Under the pieces are notes generated by a model, which was given only the letters and a program-made list of their open reading frames with translations, had not been told where the DNA came from and searched no databases. The translations under genes and the position numbers were made by a program. DNA of 64,000 nucleotides, from positions 310,001 to 374,000 of the forward strand of contig NZ_CP045652.1 of NCBI RefSeq assembly GCF_009557615.1, read 5' to 3'. This DNA is from Sphingobacteruim zhuxiongii (GTDB lineage Bacteria > Bacteroidota > Bacteroidia > Sphingobacteriales > Sphingobacteriaceae). This document shows positions 19,473 to 28,114 of the stretch, one piece after another; within the stretch, counting starts at the first letter, position 1, and each line of letters starts with the position of its first letter.

Positions 19473-19494
19473 AAGGCAGGGGATTCCCTGCCTT
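19473..19494 (-). terminator. Terminator between the DsbD alpha-domain gene and dsbD
   Basis: AAGGCAGGG pairs with CCCTGCCTT around a 4-base loop; the minus-strand transcript then reads into a T run. That T run merges with TATTTTTG, a possible -7 box for dsbD. Confidence 0.75.
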
Positions 19495-19516
19495 GTAAAT
19501 TGTAAATCTTAAAGTT

Positions 19517-19969
19517 TTACTTTATGGTTACAGCAAACTCGTACTCATCGGGTGGAAGACAACGTTCTTTATCACACGCCATAAACGATGCAACACCTTT
19601 TACAGTTGTAGGTTTGTTGTTAGCAAGTTTTACCTTTTGTTGGAATACAACTTCACCGTTGTAATAAGGAACGTTCATTTTGAACACGTCCTCGAATTTT
19701 GACTTAGGTTCTTTTGCTAAAGTTTTACCTTGAACTTTTGCTCCGTTCGCAGGAGTGTAAGTAAAAGTTGTTGATTCTGGACCACCAGCAGGTACGTTCA
19801 TACCGTAGATATGCCATCCCTCTTCAACATTTGCTTTGATCAAAATAACTGCTTCATTGTTGGCTAGTTTTTTGAATCCTACCGACCATTTAACCGGGTT
19901 ATGAACCTGTGCCATAACGCCTGAAACGGCAAATACTAAAAACGCAATTAATAAATTTATTCTTTTCAT
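19517..19969 (-). CDS. Stand-alone DsbD alpha-like (DsbC/DsbD N-terminal) periplasmic protein
   Basis: The 150-residue product has a signal peptide ending near residue 20 (SGVMAQ) and a single immunoglobulin-like domain. Its cysteine pair in ACDKERCLPPDEYEF resembles the CysX5Cys-PP redox site of the E. coli DsbD alpha domain. It stands directly upstream of a dsbD that lacks this domain. Inference: the alpha domain works here as a free periplasmic protein that takes electrons from DsbD and reduces periplasmic targets, perhaps the TlpA-like proteins elsewhere. Confidence 0.82.
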   Translation of the reverse strand: MKRINLLIAFLVFAVSGVMAQVHNPVKWSVGFKKLANNEAVILIKANVEEGWHIYGMNVPAGGPESTTFTYTPANGAKVQGKTLAKEPKSKFEDVFKMNVPYYNGEVVFQQKVKLANNKPTTVKGVASFMACDKERCLPPDEYEFAVTIK

Positions 19970-20017
19970 GTAAATTACTTTTAATCATTGACTGCTAGAA
20001 GCCAATAAAGTTTAAAT

Positions 20018-20025
20018 CAAAGGTA
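20018..20025 (-). promoter_or_regulatory. Candidate -7 box for the DsbD alpha-like gene (TACCTTTG)
   Basis: TACCTTTG on the minus strand fits TAnnTTTG and would give a leader of about 40 bp. No clear -33 TTG is visible. Confidence 0.4.
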
Positions 20026-20060
20026 GGATTTATAATGAAATTTAATTCTATGTAATCGAT

Positions 20061-20840
20061 TTATTGCAAAAGAAATTCGACTTCTTTAAAATAAAATGTT
20101 GTTACCCCGTCATTTGTTTCTAAATATAGCTTTCCATCCTCGTCAACGCGCAATATTTTTGCCTCGAAAATTTCATCGCCAGCACGATACTTCGATGTCT
20201 GATTGCGTAGAAATAGGTTTTCGTTATATTCCGCTAGTAAATTTTCATGCGAAATCTCCTGCTTCTCTAAAGCGATATATCGTTTAGTTATGTAGTTAAT
20301 AATTTCTCGGCACGAATTTTCTAGGGAGGGGACGGTATAATTTGTTTCTCGAAAAATAGAGCTTGCTTTTTCTGCAATCTCTCCTGGGAATTCTTCTTGA
20401 TTGGCGTTTATTCCAATTCCAATTATGGACTCCTTAATTCCTTTAGAATTGCTCTTGTTCTCAATCAAAATGCCGGTAACTTTTTTATCGTTAATCATGA
20501 GGTCGTTCGGCCATTTGATTTTCGCGTCGATTTGTAACGAATGAAACCAATCGATAATGCCCAAACTAACACACATATTCAGTATAAAATGATCTCTTAA
20601 TTTGAGAAAGACGGGGTATAGCAATAAACTGAACGTAATATTGACATTTGGGGCTGAAAGCCACGTATTGTCGCGTTGTCCACGACCATTTGTTTGCTTT
20701 CTTGCCATAATGGCAGTAAACTCGGGAAGTGGCTTGAATTTTGACAGTTGACTTTTTAAATAATCGTTTGTGGAAGTAACCTCGTCTAAAACAATTAAAT
20801 TTAGGGGTCGTGAATCTCCCGAAAATATGTTATTTTGCAA
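20061..20840 (-). CDS. birA: Biotin--[acetyl-CoA-carboxylase] ligase
   Basis: This 259-residue enzyme attaches biotin to acetyl-CoA carboxylase. It shows the catalytic fold with DEVTSTNDYLK, the biotinyl-AMP loop GRGQRDNTWLS, and KIKWPNDLMIND with the conserved KWPND. The N-terminal DNA-binding domain of E. coli BirA is absent, so this is the monofunctional type. The first in-frame start is a TTG at 20840; no ATG lies near. A TACTTTTG box at 20870-20877 fits a -7 element giving a leader of about 25 bp. It is divergent from rsfS. Confidence 0.93.
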   Translation of the reverse strand: MQNNIFSGDSRPLNLIVLDEVTSTNDYLKSQLSKFKPLPEFTAIMARKQTNGRGQRDNTWLSAPNVNITFSLLLYPVFLKLRDHFILNMCVSLGIIDWFHSLQIDAKIKWPNDLMINDKKVTGILIENKSNSKGIKESIIGIGINANQEEFPGEIAEKASSIFRETNYTVPSLENSCREIINYITKRYIALEKQEISHENLLAEYNENLFLRNQTSKYRAGDEIFEAKILRVDEDGKLYLETNDGVTTFYFKEVEFLLQ

Positions 20841-20889
20841 AAGATAATAGCGTTTAAAAATTTATCAGTCAAAAGTATAATAAATCTTG

Positions 20890-21264
20890 ATGAGTAAAAA
20901 CAAAAAGTCTTCGTTGTCCGAGAAGCTAGCGGATGTTGTCATACACGGTATGCAAGAAAAGAAGGGAAATGAAATAGTGAGATTGGATATGCGCGAAGTG
21001 AATGGGACTTTGTCTGATTATTTTGTTATCTGCCATGCCGACTCCAATGTGCAGGTAAATGCGATCGCCAGAAGTGTTGAGGAAGAAGTTTATAAAGCCT
21101 TTGGCCAAGATACTTGGCATAAAGAAGGTCATGGAAATGGCGAATGGGTACTGCTCGACTTTGTCGATGTTGTTGTTCACATCTTTAAAACAGCGACTCG
21201 CGATCATTACAGAATAGAGGATTTGTGGGGGGATGCCCAAATTAGCACGTATCAAAGTGCATAG
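20890..21264 (+). CDS. rsfS: Ribosome silencing factor RsfS
   Basis: The 124-residue protein (DUF143/Iojap family) has the core stretches GNEIVRLDMREVNGTLSDYF and KEGHGNGEWVLLDFVDVVVH. RsfS binds ribosomal protein L14 and blocks subunit joining in starved cells. The ATG at 20890 follows an in-frame TTG at 20887 and is taken as start. It precedes ftsH by 34 bp, probably in one transcript. Confidence 0.95.
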   Translation: MSKNKKSSLSEKLADVVIHGMQEKKGNEIVRLDMREVNGTLSDYFVICHADSNVQVNAIARSVEEEVYKAFGQDTWHKEGHGNGEWVLLDFVDVVVHIFKTATRDHYRIEDLWGDAQISTYQSA

Positions 21265-21298
21265 AGTTTAAAAAGTCAAACGTAGTTTAAGTGTATAA

Positions 21299-23377
21299 AT
21301 GAAGAAAGTTCCTAGTAAAAAAATTACGCCAATGCCACCGAAATTTAACATGATTTGGCTTTGGATTGCAATGATTGTAGGATTTTTCGGTCTTCAATAC
21401 TTATTTAGTAGTGAAGGAACGAAAAAGATTACCTACAAGGAGTTCGAGACAAAGATGCTTATCCCTGGCGACGTGGAAAAGCTTGTTGCAACAAAAAGCA
21501 ACGACTTAATAGATGTAGAAGTATATATCAAAAAAGATAAATTAGCAGACGAGAAATACAAAGATGTTGCGCCAAATCCAAATTCACTAAGCATTTCGCC
21601 TAGTGTGGGTCCTCAATATCAATTTACGGAACCTTCTGCTGAAATATTGGAAGCCAAGTTAAAAGCTTCTCAAGATAGTTTAGCGACAGGGCAACCTAAA
21701 TTAGGGGTTTCTTATGAAGATAGAACAAATCCTTGGGCTGGATGGTTCATTTCGTTTATGCTTCCGTTGTTAATTATTGTTGCGATTTGGATTTTGCTGA
21801 TGCGCCGTATGAACGGTGGTGGCGGTGCCGGTGGTGGTGCTATCTTTAACATCGGGAAATCGAAAGCTCAATTATTTGATAAAGAGTCTCAAATCAATAT
21901 CACCTTCAATGATGTTGCTGGTTTAGAAGAAGCAAAACAAGAGGTGATGGAAATCGTTGATTTCTTAAAAAACCCAAAAAAATATACTGATTTAGGCGGT
22001 AAGATTCCTAAGGGAGCTTTACTTGTCGGCCCTCCGGGAACGGGTAAAACTTTATTAGCAAAAGCAGTTGCTGGTGAAGCGCAGGTTCCATTCTTCTCTT
22101 TATCAGGTTCTGATTTCGTAGAGATGTTTGTTGGGGTTGGAGCTTCTCGTGTTCGCGATTTGTTTAAGCAAGCAAAAGAAAAAGCGCCTTGTATTATTTT
22201 TATCGATGAGATTGATGCCATCGGCCGTGCTCGTGGAAAGAACTCCGTTATGGGTGGTAACGATGAGCGTGAGAACACATTGAACCAATTATTGGTTGAG
22301 ATGGACGGTTTCGGTACGAACTTAGGGGTTATCATTTTAGCGGCAACTAACCGTTTGGATGTGTTGGATTCTGCATTATTGCGTCCAGGACGTTTTGACC
22401 GTCAGATTTCTATTGATAAACCAGATTTAATTGGTCGTGAACAAATCTTTAACGTTCACTTGAAACCATTGAAGCTTGCGGAAGAAGTCGATGCGAAAAA
22501 ACTTTCTGCACAAACTCCAGGGTTTGCTGGTGCAGAGATTGCGAACGTATGTAACGAGGCGGCGCTAATTGCTGCTCGTAAAAATAAAAAAGCAATTAAC
22601 ATGCAAGATTTCCAAGATGCGATTGATCGTGTTATTGGAGGTCTTGAGAAGAAAAATAAGATCATTTCTCCTGAAGAGAAAAAGATCGTGGCTTATCACG
22701 AGGCTGGTCATGCGATCGCCGGTTGGTTTTTAGAACATGCCGATCCATTGGTAAAAGTTTCTATTGTTCCACGTGGTGTTGCTGCCCTAGGTTATGCGCA
22801 ATATTTGCCAAAAGAACAGTTTCTATATACAACTGAGCAATTAGTGGATAGTATGTGTATGACAATGGGTGGACGTGTTGCGGAGGATATAACATTTGGA
22901 AGAATTAGTACTGGAGCGCAGAATGATTTAGAGCGTATAACTAAATTGGCTTATGCCATGACAGCTGTATACGGTATGAACGATAAAGTTGGTAATGTCT
23001 CCTTCCGCGATAGTTCTGGCGAGAGTCAATTTCAAAAACCGTATTCGGATCAGACTGCAGAGTTAATCGATGACGAAGTTCGTATTTTGATCTCAGCGGT
23101 ATACGATAGAACAAAGCAATTGCTGTTGGATAAACAAGAAGGCTTGATTAAAATTGCTGAGAAGCTTTTAGAAAAAGAGATCTTATTTCAACAGGATTTA
23201 GAGGAGATCTTAGGTAAGCGTCCTTTCCAAAATAAGACGACTTATGATGAGTTTGTAAATGGTGGTGCAGACGGTGGAGGAGTTCCTCAGACGGATCTGA
23301 CCCTTCCAGCAAGCGACAATGATAGTTCGCCGCAAAGTACTCCTGATAATCAGTCTAGTCAAGAAAATAATCAATAA
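21299..23377 (+). CDS. ftsH: ATP-dependent zinc metalloprotease FtsH
   Basis: FtsH is a membrane AAA+ protease that removes misfolded and regulatory proteins. The 692-residue protein has a membrane segment at about 17-36, a periplasmic domain, a second membrane segment at about 143-163, a glycine-rich linker, Walker A GPPGTGKT at 244-251, Walker [12 protein letters not shown], the second region of homology ([20 protein letters not shown]) and the zinc site HEAGH at 467-471. The tail is Ser/Asn/Gln-rich and presumably disordered. It lies downstream of rsfS and ends at a terminator. Confidence 0.98.
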   Translation: MKKVPSKKITPMPPKFNMIWLWIAMIVGFFGLQYLFSSEGTKKITYKEFETKMLIPGDVEKLVATKSNDLIDVEVYIKKDKLADEKYKDVAPNPNSLSISPSVGPQYQFTEPSAEILEAKLKASQDSLATGQPKLGVSYEDRTNPWAGWFISFMLPLLIIVAIWILLMRRMNGGGGAGGGAIFNIGKSKAQLFDKESQINITFNDVAGLEEAKQEVMEIVDFLKNPKKYTDLGGKIPKGALLVGPPGTGKTLLAKAVAGEAQVPFFSLSGSDFVEMFVGVGASRVRDLFKQAKEKAPCIIFIDEIDAIGRARGKNSVMGGNDERENTLNQLLVEMDGFGTNLGVIILAATNRLDVLDSALLRPGRFDRQISIDKPDLIGREQIFNVHLKPLKLAEEVDAKKLSAQTPGFAGAEIANVCNEAALIAARKNKKAINMQDFQDAIDRVIGGLEKKNKIISPEEKKIVAYHEAGHAIAGWFLEHADPLVKVSIVPRGVAALGYAQYLPKEQFLYTTEQLVDSMCMTMGGRVAEDITFGRISTGAQNDLERITKLAYAMTAVYGMNDKVGNVSFRDSSGESQFQKPYSDQTAELIDDEVRILISAVYDRTKQLLLDKQEGLIKIAEKLLEKEILFQQDLEEILGKRPFQNKTTYDEFVNGGADGGGVPQTDLTLPASDNDSSPQSTPDNQSSQENNQ

Positions 23378-23382
23378 TACTT

Positions 23383-23412
23383 AACAGACATGGTTTACCA
23401 ACCATGTCTGTT
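23383..23412 (+). terminator. Terminator after ftsH
   Basis: AACAGACATGGTT pairs perfectly with AACCATGTCTGTT around a 4-base loop and continues into TCTTTATAT. It ends only 8 bp before the next start codon. Confidence 0.85.
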
Positions 23413-23420
23413 CTTTATAT

Positions 23421-24068
23421 ATGAATATTCGAAATACAACAGCCAAAGAGAAGATGCTGAAGAAGATTCGGCAGGCCCTGCTTCAAAAACGTGAGAATCC
23501 TAATCCTGCGTTTGAGGACAGCCCTTTGTATAAGGATGAAGAGGAACCTTTGGACGTTACCTTTGCCCGTGAGTTCACTTCGGTTGCAGGACAGTTTGTT
23601 TACTGTGATGGAGAGATTAATCTAGTTGAAAACTTGATTATCCTGTTAGAAAAACTGAAGTTAACGAAGTTATATGTATGGGATAAGTCGCTGCAGAAGT
23701 TTCTTGATCAATATGGATTCCCTTACCATAAAAACAGAACGGATTTCGACGATATAGAAGTCGGATTAACCGCTTGTGAAGCGCTAATTGCTCGTAATGG
23801 AAGTATATTGATTAGCAATGCCGATGCATCTGGGAGACGATTAAGCGTTTACCCACCGGTCCATATTGTGATTGCTAAGACTTCCCAATTGGTGATGGAT
23901 ATTAAGCATGGCATGGCTTTAATGCGTGAAAAGTATGGGCATAATTTACCAAGTATGATAAGTACGGTAACTGGTCCCAGCCGAACTGCAGATATTGAGA
24001 AGATGTTGGTTCTTGGCGCACATGGCCCTAAGGAATTATACCTATTACTCCTAGAAGATAGATTTTAA
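23421..24068 (+). CDS. LUD domain (LutC/YkgG family) protein
   Basis: The 215-residue protein has the LUD fold of LutC: a helical N-terminus, the stretch VGLTACEALIARNGSILI (ligand-binding GLT..EALIA..GS type), and a C-terminal MISTVTGPSRTADIEKMLVLGAHGP with the conserved GPSRTADIE and GxHGP. In lactate oxidation LutC works with LutA and LutB, but neither is nearby, so the role here is unclear. It overlaps the rhomboid gene by one base (TAATG). Confidence 0.87.
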   Translation: MNIRNTTAKEKMLKKIRQALLQKRENPNPAFEDSPLYKDEEEPLDVTFAREFTSVAGQFVYCDGEINLVENLIILLEKLKLTKLYVWDKSLQKFLDQYGFPYHKNRTDFDDIEVGLTACEALIARNGSILISNADASGRRLSVYPPVHIVIAKTSQLVMDIKHGMALMREKYGHNLPSMISTVTGPSRTADIEKMLVLGAHGPKELYLLLLEDRF

Positions 24069-24697
24069 TGATTCAATACTATATATTAAATATGCCGGTG
24101 GCAAGTGTAATTTTTGCATTGACTGTCGGACTTAGTATTTATGTTTTTTCCAATCCAGAATGGTTTGGACGTTTAATGTTGCATCCCTATTCGATTCATA
24201 GAGATAAAAGCAAATGGTACCTGATATTGACAAGTGGATTGATCCATAAGGATTGGATGCACTTGATTTTCAATATGATTACCTTTTACTATTTTGGTTT
24301 TGGCTTAGAGGCTATTTTTGTTGAGATTAGTGGTCCTTTCGGACATGTTCTGTTCGCATTATTGTATATCGTAGCATTAATTCTCAGCGATATCCCGACC
24401 ATTCGTCAGCAAAAGGATAATTATGGATATCATAGTTTAGGAGCATCTGGAGCCATAAGTGCAGTGTTGTTCAGCTATATTTTATTTAATCCTAAAATGA
24501 TGCTGTATATTTTCTTTGCGATCCCAATTCCAGCCTTTGTATTTGCATTTTTGTATCTAGGTTATTGTATTTGGGCTTCAAAGAATGCGAGAGACGGTGT
24601 AAATCATGATGCACACCTATTTGGTGCGCTAACCGGAATTGTCTTTACATTGATTACGTATCCTTGGATTATCAAGCATTTTATAGATAAGTTCTAA
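24068..24697 (+). CDS. Rhomboid family intramembrane serine protease
   Basis: The 209-residue protein has six hydrophobic segments and the rhomboid catalytic dyad: Ser127 in GASG (125-128) and His183 in DAHLFGALTG. The oxyanion-side HLIFNM motif (His65, Asn69) is also present. Rhomboids cut transmembrane substrates inside the bilayer. The gene is coupled to the LUD gene and followed by a terminator shared with the remains of comM. Confidence 0.92.
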   Translation: MIQYYILNMPVASVIFALTVGLSIYVFSNPEWFGRLMLHPYSIHRDKSKWYLILTSGLIHKDWMHLIFNMITFYYFGFGLEAIFVEISGPFGHVLFALLYIVALILSDIPTIRQQKDNYGYHSLGASGAISAVLFSYILFNPKMMLYIFFAIPIPAFVFAFLYLGYCIWASKNARDGVNHDAHLFGALTGIVFTLITYPWIIKHFIDKF

Positions 24698-24721
24698 TCA
24701 GTATTACTGCTTAACGATATT

Positions 24722-24753
24722 AAAGCGTTCCGAATTGTCGGGACGCTTTTTTT
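24722..24753 (+). terminator. Terminator after the rhomboid gene
   Basis: AAAGCGTTCC pairs with GGGACGCTTT (one G-U) and is followed by seven T. It reaches into the stop codon of the convergent comM fragment. Confidence 0.82.
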
Positions 24754-25237
24754 ATCCTAACCATGTCTGCCTATCCAAGCTTCGGAAGTGAATAGCTTCG
24801 GCAAGGTGTTCATTCGTGATGTCTATCGATTGTTCTAAATCTGCTATTGTACGCGCTACTTTTAGAATCCGATCATAAGCTCGGGCGGATAAGTTTAACC
24901 GTTCCATCGCAGTCTTCAAGAGGTTCTTGCCTGTCGCGTCTATTAGGCAAATATCTCGGATTTGTTTAGCGCTCATTTGTGCGTTACTGTGAACATTTTG
25001 ATGGTTCTTAAATCTACTCTCTTGCACTTTCCTTGCTAAGATAACACGAGATCGTATAGACTCGCTGTTTTCTGATTTACGACTCTCTAGGAGTTCATTG
25101 TATTCGACCGGAGTAACTTCTATGTGTATGTCAATTCGATCCAAGAGAGGTCCTGAAACTTTGCTTAAGTACTTTTGTACATTGGCGCTTCCACAAATAC
25201 ATGGTCGGTTGGGATGGTTGTAAAATCCGCAGGGACA
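24752..25237 (-). pseudogene. comM: ComM/YifB-type Mg-chelatase-like AAA ATPase, C-terminal fragment
   Basis: About 160 residues match the C-terminal third of ComM/YifB: the zinc-like CPCG..CICG element, GPLLDRIDIHIEVTPV (arginine-finger region) and the C-terminal helical domain (LNLSARAYDRILKVARTIADL). ComM is normally near 500 residues; the Walker motifs and everything before CPCG are missing and are nowhere else in the window. In the fragment frame a stop appears at 25276-25274. No ATG lies in the matching part; the first possible start is a TTG at 25144, inside the conserved block. Homology ends where the XRE gene begins on the other strand. It is almost certainly non-functional here. comM is a known integration target of resistance islands in Acinetobacter. 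Confidence 0.85.
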
Positions 25238-25677
25238 TTCATGCGTTGCCCTGTTTGCGTTTTGAACAACAAATCAGGAAACCTCCATCAATATCAAAAC
25301 CAGTAAATCCGCAGTCTCTTGGAGAACATATCCGGAAGAAACGGATTGAGCTAAGGCTGTTTCAAAAGGATGTAGCAGAAATATTTAATGTCAGCAAGGA
25401 CTGTATCACCTATTGGGAGAACAACAGAAGTGAACCTCAAATCCAATACTATCCATACATTTTCCGGTTCTTGGGATATTGTCCGTTTAAATTTGATACG
25501 TCTACATTTGCAGGGAAGATTAAAACTTATAGATATTTAAATGGGCTTAGTCAAAAGCGATTTGCAAAGTTGATGAACGTTGACCCTGCTACGGTTAGTC
25601 GTTGGGAAGAAGGAACAGGGCGAGGATTCAAGAAAAACGAGATTGATATTGTTTTATCGGTAAACTTCCCTTTTTAA
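25201..25677 (+). CDS. XRE-family helix-turn-helix protein with two HTH motifs
   Basis: The 158-residue protein has two HTH_3-like units: one near residues 43-90 (LGEHIRKKRIELRLFQKDVAEIFNVS, then ITYWENNRSEP) and one near 107-145 (TYRYLNGLSQKRFAKLMNVDPATVSRWEEG). The N-terminal 25 residues include HALPCLRFE, a stretch common before such domains in standalone Bacteroidota proteins. Its first 37 bases are antisense to the comM fragment, so the N-terminus lies across the break. It is the first gene of the accessory segment. It may be a regulator carried by the inserted DNA; its target is unknown. Confidence 0.78.
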   Translation: MVGWDGCKIRRDIHALPCLRFEQQIRKPPSISKPVNPQSLGEHIRKKRIELRLFQKDVAEIFNVSKDCITYWENNRSEPQIQYYPYIFRFLGYCPFKFDTSTFAGKIKTYRYLNGLSQKRFAKLMNVDPATVSRWEEGTGRGFKKNEIDIVLSVNFPF

Positions 25678-26057
25678 TTAATTGCAATATAAGCCTTATC
25701 TACATTTTTTTTCGGCTTACACTTTACAATAAATTGAAAAAAGGGTAGCTTGGAGCATATATCCTTAAATACAAAAACTACAACTTAGGCGCCTTAGTAA
25801 AAAATAAACCATCAATTACTTACGAATTCGGATACCTAAAAGAATCAAAGGATGACTGTTAGCTTTAATACTGCGACATAGAAAAGTGTAGGTCTATGAT
25901 TAGCACCAAGACAGGTATGCATAGCATTGCAGGTAAAAATGCGAGACGAACAAAAAGAGTTAACGAGCATTGGAACGGCTTTTTGAAGGTACATTTTATG
26001 TCAGCCTTTCGGCTCGGTCCTTAGTGGAGCCGAAGACAGAGCCTGAGGCCCAAACAA
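25678..26057. other. Non-coding stretch in the accessory segment with a small frame and a hairpin
   Basis: About 380 bp without a firm gene. A 42-codon frame runs from the ATG at 25896 to 26024 (basic, with GKNARRTKRVNEHWNG). An 8-bp perfect hairpin TTCGGCTC/GAGCCGAA at 26008-26034 overlaps its stop but lacks a T run. The frame is too short to call without comparative support. Confidence 0.4.
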
Positions 26058-27734
26058 TTACAAAGGCAAATATTTAGGGTCCGTCCCTGTACATTCAATA
26101 ATCCCTTGCAACAAACTCTGCCATACCACCTTGAAAAAAGGGTGATTTGGATTTCGTTCATAATCAACCTGAGCAACATGATACTTCCCATTTGCATCGG
26201 GATTGCTGTCATTGATAAAGAATTTGTTTGCTATAAAAGAAAGAATGCCTTTCTTGCCAGGTCCCTTTTCAGGATGCTTCAATACATCAACCTTCAGATG
26301 GTTGTAGTCAAACGTGAACTTCCCCCAATTCTGCACATCATTGCCATGCATATCAAAAGTAATCTTTTCAATATTTCCATCAGCCAATCTAATATTTAAT
26401 AGCGGTTCCAAAATCCGGTTGTAAGTACCTACTTTCATAGCCGTCAAGCCCCCCTTATAAGAGTGATTGCCAGCCTTGCTGAGCATGTCAAAGCTGAAAA
26501 ACGCACTCAAACGACCTTCCCCATAAATATTGCCCACCAAGTCTGCCGTCATAATCTTGTTTCTGCACAAAACAGTTGTATCGTTGCTGACATTCTTCAA
26601 TGTCCCCCTGATATTTTTGAACTCTATTTTTCCTTCCCTAAAGTACTTATCGCTGATCTGTGCATAACTGAGGTCTATGCCACTTACTTTTACTGCCTTT
26701 ACAGAAAATGGCAAGCCTACTTTCATGAACTGTTGGGCTGGCGATTGGCCTACCTTGGACACGTTCTCCAATTGATAGCGTTTGTCCTTGGAAAGATCAA
26801 AAACTCCACTGACAACATGAGCACTATCGGCCTCAAATAATTTTTCTGCCAATAGTTTCTGCATATTTATACCTGTAATCCATGTTGAATCCAGATCCAG
26901 TTCTATCCTTGGTTTGTTAAGTTTGTCCTGTTTTGCAAAAGCCTCCAAGCTCAGTGTAGGCTGCAAGCTCAATTTGGAAATCTGTGCATCCCGATTTTTT
27001 GAGCTGAACTTTAGGTCTTTGAAGCTAAAGGTATAGGGCGCCCCCTCCAAATTGGTCTTGAACCCCGGAATGTGCAATGCAATATCCTTGGAATACAGAA
27101 ACCTCGTACTGTCAGTGCCCGAATGTTCATCAATCAGAAAATTGTCAACGGCTATGTCAACCCCCTTCACCTTTTTTGGTTTAGTAGCTTCCTTGTTTAG
27201 GTCTGCAAGTTCCAAATCAATGCCATTCGCCCGAAACTTATCTACTCCCAAAGACTTAAAACGATCTTTGATCATATCATAAGGGTCTTTCTCTTCCTTT
27301 TCATTATATGGCCTATCCCGGAGTAGAACCTTCGCTTTCAAGGAATCCAAAGCAATGGTTCCGATATCGATCTTCTTATTGACCAATATCCCCCATACAC
27401 TGGCACCACTAATCGCCAAACGATCCGCCCTAGCTTCAAACCTAGTATTAGGTGCTTTTTTGGCGCTATCCAACTTTATATATGCGGTACTGTCATTTTT
27501 GAGAAGAATGTCTTTTAGTGTAAGGTTACCACCCACGATATCTAAGTCCAGGTCACTGTACTCAATGCTGTAAAGTCCTTCGGAGGATTTGGTGATTCCT
27601 TCCTTCAGCTTCTTGTCCAACATGGGTTCCAATTTATAAGAAACAAAATATAGCCCCCCTAATATCAATAAAACCAAGGCGGCAAGGATGCCTACCCAGA
27701 TTTTCCATCTGTGTGATTTTTGTTTGTTATCCAT
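26058..27734 (-). CDS. AsmA-like / DUF748-type membrane-anchored protein
   Basis: The 558-residue protein has a basic start, one membrane anchor at about residues 12-33 (VGILAALVLLILGGLYFV) and a long periplasmic part made of alternating beta segments such as YSIEYSDLDLDIVGGNLTLKDILL, typical of AsmA-like lipid-transfer proteins and DUF748 domains. Such proteins sit in the inner membrane and may bridge the periplasm; the specific role is unknown. It lies alone in the accessory segment, and its codon choices look more C-rich (runs such as GGCGCCCCCTCC) than those of neighbours, which suggests a different origin. Confidence 0.68.
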   Translation of the reverse strand: MDNKQKSHRWKIWVGILAALVLLILGGLYFVSYKLEPMLDKKLKEGITKSSEGLYSIEYSDLDLDIVGGNLTLKDILLKNDSTAYIKLDSAKKAPNTRFEARADRLAISGASVWGILVNKKIDIGTIALDSLKAKVLLRDRPYNEKEEKDPYDMIKDRFKSLGVDKFRANGIDLELADLNKEATKPKKVKGVDIAVDNFLIDEHSGTDSTRFLYSKDIALHIPGFKTNLEGAPYTFSFKDLKFSSKNRDAQISKLSLQPTLSLEAFAKQDKLNKPRIELDLDSTWITGINMQKLLAEKLFEADSAHVVSGVFDLSKDKRYQLENVSKVGQSPAQQFMKVGLPFSVKAVKVSGIDLSYAQISDKYFREGKIEFKNIRGTLKNVSNDTTVLCRNKIMTADLVGNIYGEGRLSAFFSFDMLSKAGNHSYKGGLTAMKVGTYNRILEPLLNIRLADGNIEKITFDMHGNDVQNWGKFTFDYNHLKVDVLKHPEKGPGKKGILSFIANKFFINDSNPDANGKYHVAQVDYERNPNHPFFKVVWQSLLQGIIECTGTDPKYLPL

Positions 27735-27780
27735 TAGATAAATAACAGATAAGGAAAGGGGATTGTTTTGTTGATAGCTC

Positions 27781-27893
27781 TGGTATTCAACAGAATACCA
27801 AAGGTGAGAGTTTCAGAATACCAAGGTTGATAGATAGAGAGAACAAGGGTGTTGGCAACACGAACGTCATGGTTGGTGTCCTCACCAACCATG
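27781..27893. repeat. Cluster of small palindromes and direct repeats
   Basis: Within 113 bp are TGGTATTC/GAATACCA (27781-27800), a direct repeat CAGAATACCAA (27791-27801 and 27814-27824), GTGTT/AACAC (27849-27861), and a perfect 11-bp palindrome CATGGTTGGTG/CACCAACCATG (27868-27893). None is followed by a T run. They resemble dispersed REP-like intergenic elements rather than a terminator. The surrounding 27735-28067 stretch, upstream of the AsmA-like gene, holds no credible gene. Confidence 0.65.
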
Positions 27894-28067
27894 CATAGGA
27901 AATGTTTCGGTGATAATCTCATTTGGGCAAAAAATAGAAACTATATTTGGTTTTATAACGAGAATAACTTAATCCATCTTTTTTTAAGCTTCCAAAAAAT
28001 GAAATCGGGTATAAATTGGATTACCTTAAGTACAACATTGGGGGAGGGGTACAATCTGCTATTTATC

Positions 28068-28084
28068 TGTAGCCTTACCCTTTT
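28068..28084 (+). repeat. IS3-family terminal inverted repeat, low-coordinate end
   Basis: TGTAGCCTTACCCTTTT, the exact reverse complement of the sequence at 29254-29270. It is the end downstream of orfB. Confidence 0.92.
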
Positions 28085-28114
28085 TCAAACAGTGAATAAA
28101 TATAAAAACGCGTA

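Noticed and set aside
24752..25144. A free-standing 130-residue gene on the minus strand
   Set aside because: Its start is a TTG within the conserved ComM block, and the match continues upstream to CPCG; it is the tail of a broken comM, not a separate gene.
27734..27922. 62-residue minus-strand frame upstream of the AsmA-like gene
   Set aside because: Most of it is the translated palindrome cluster; no conserved domain or start signal.
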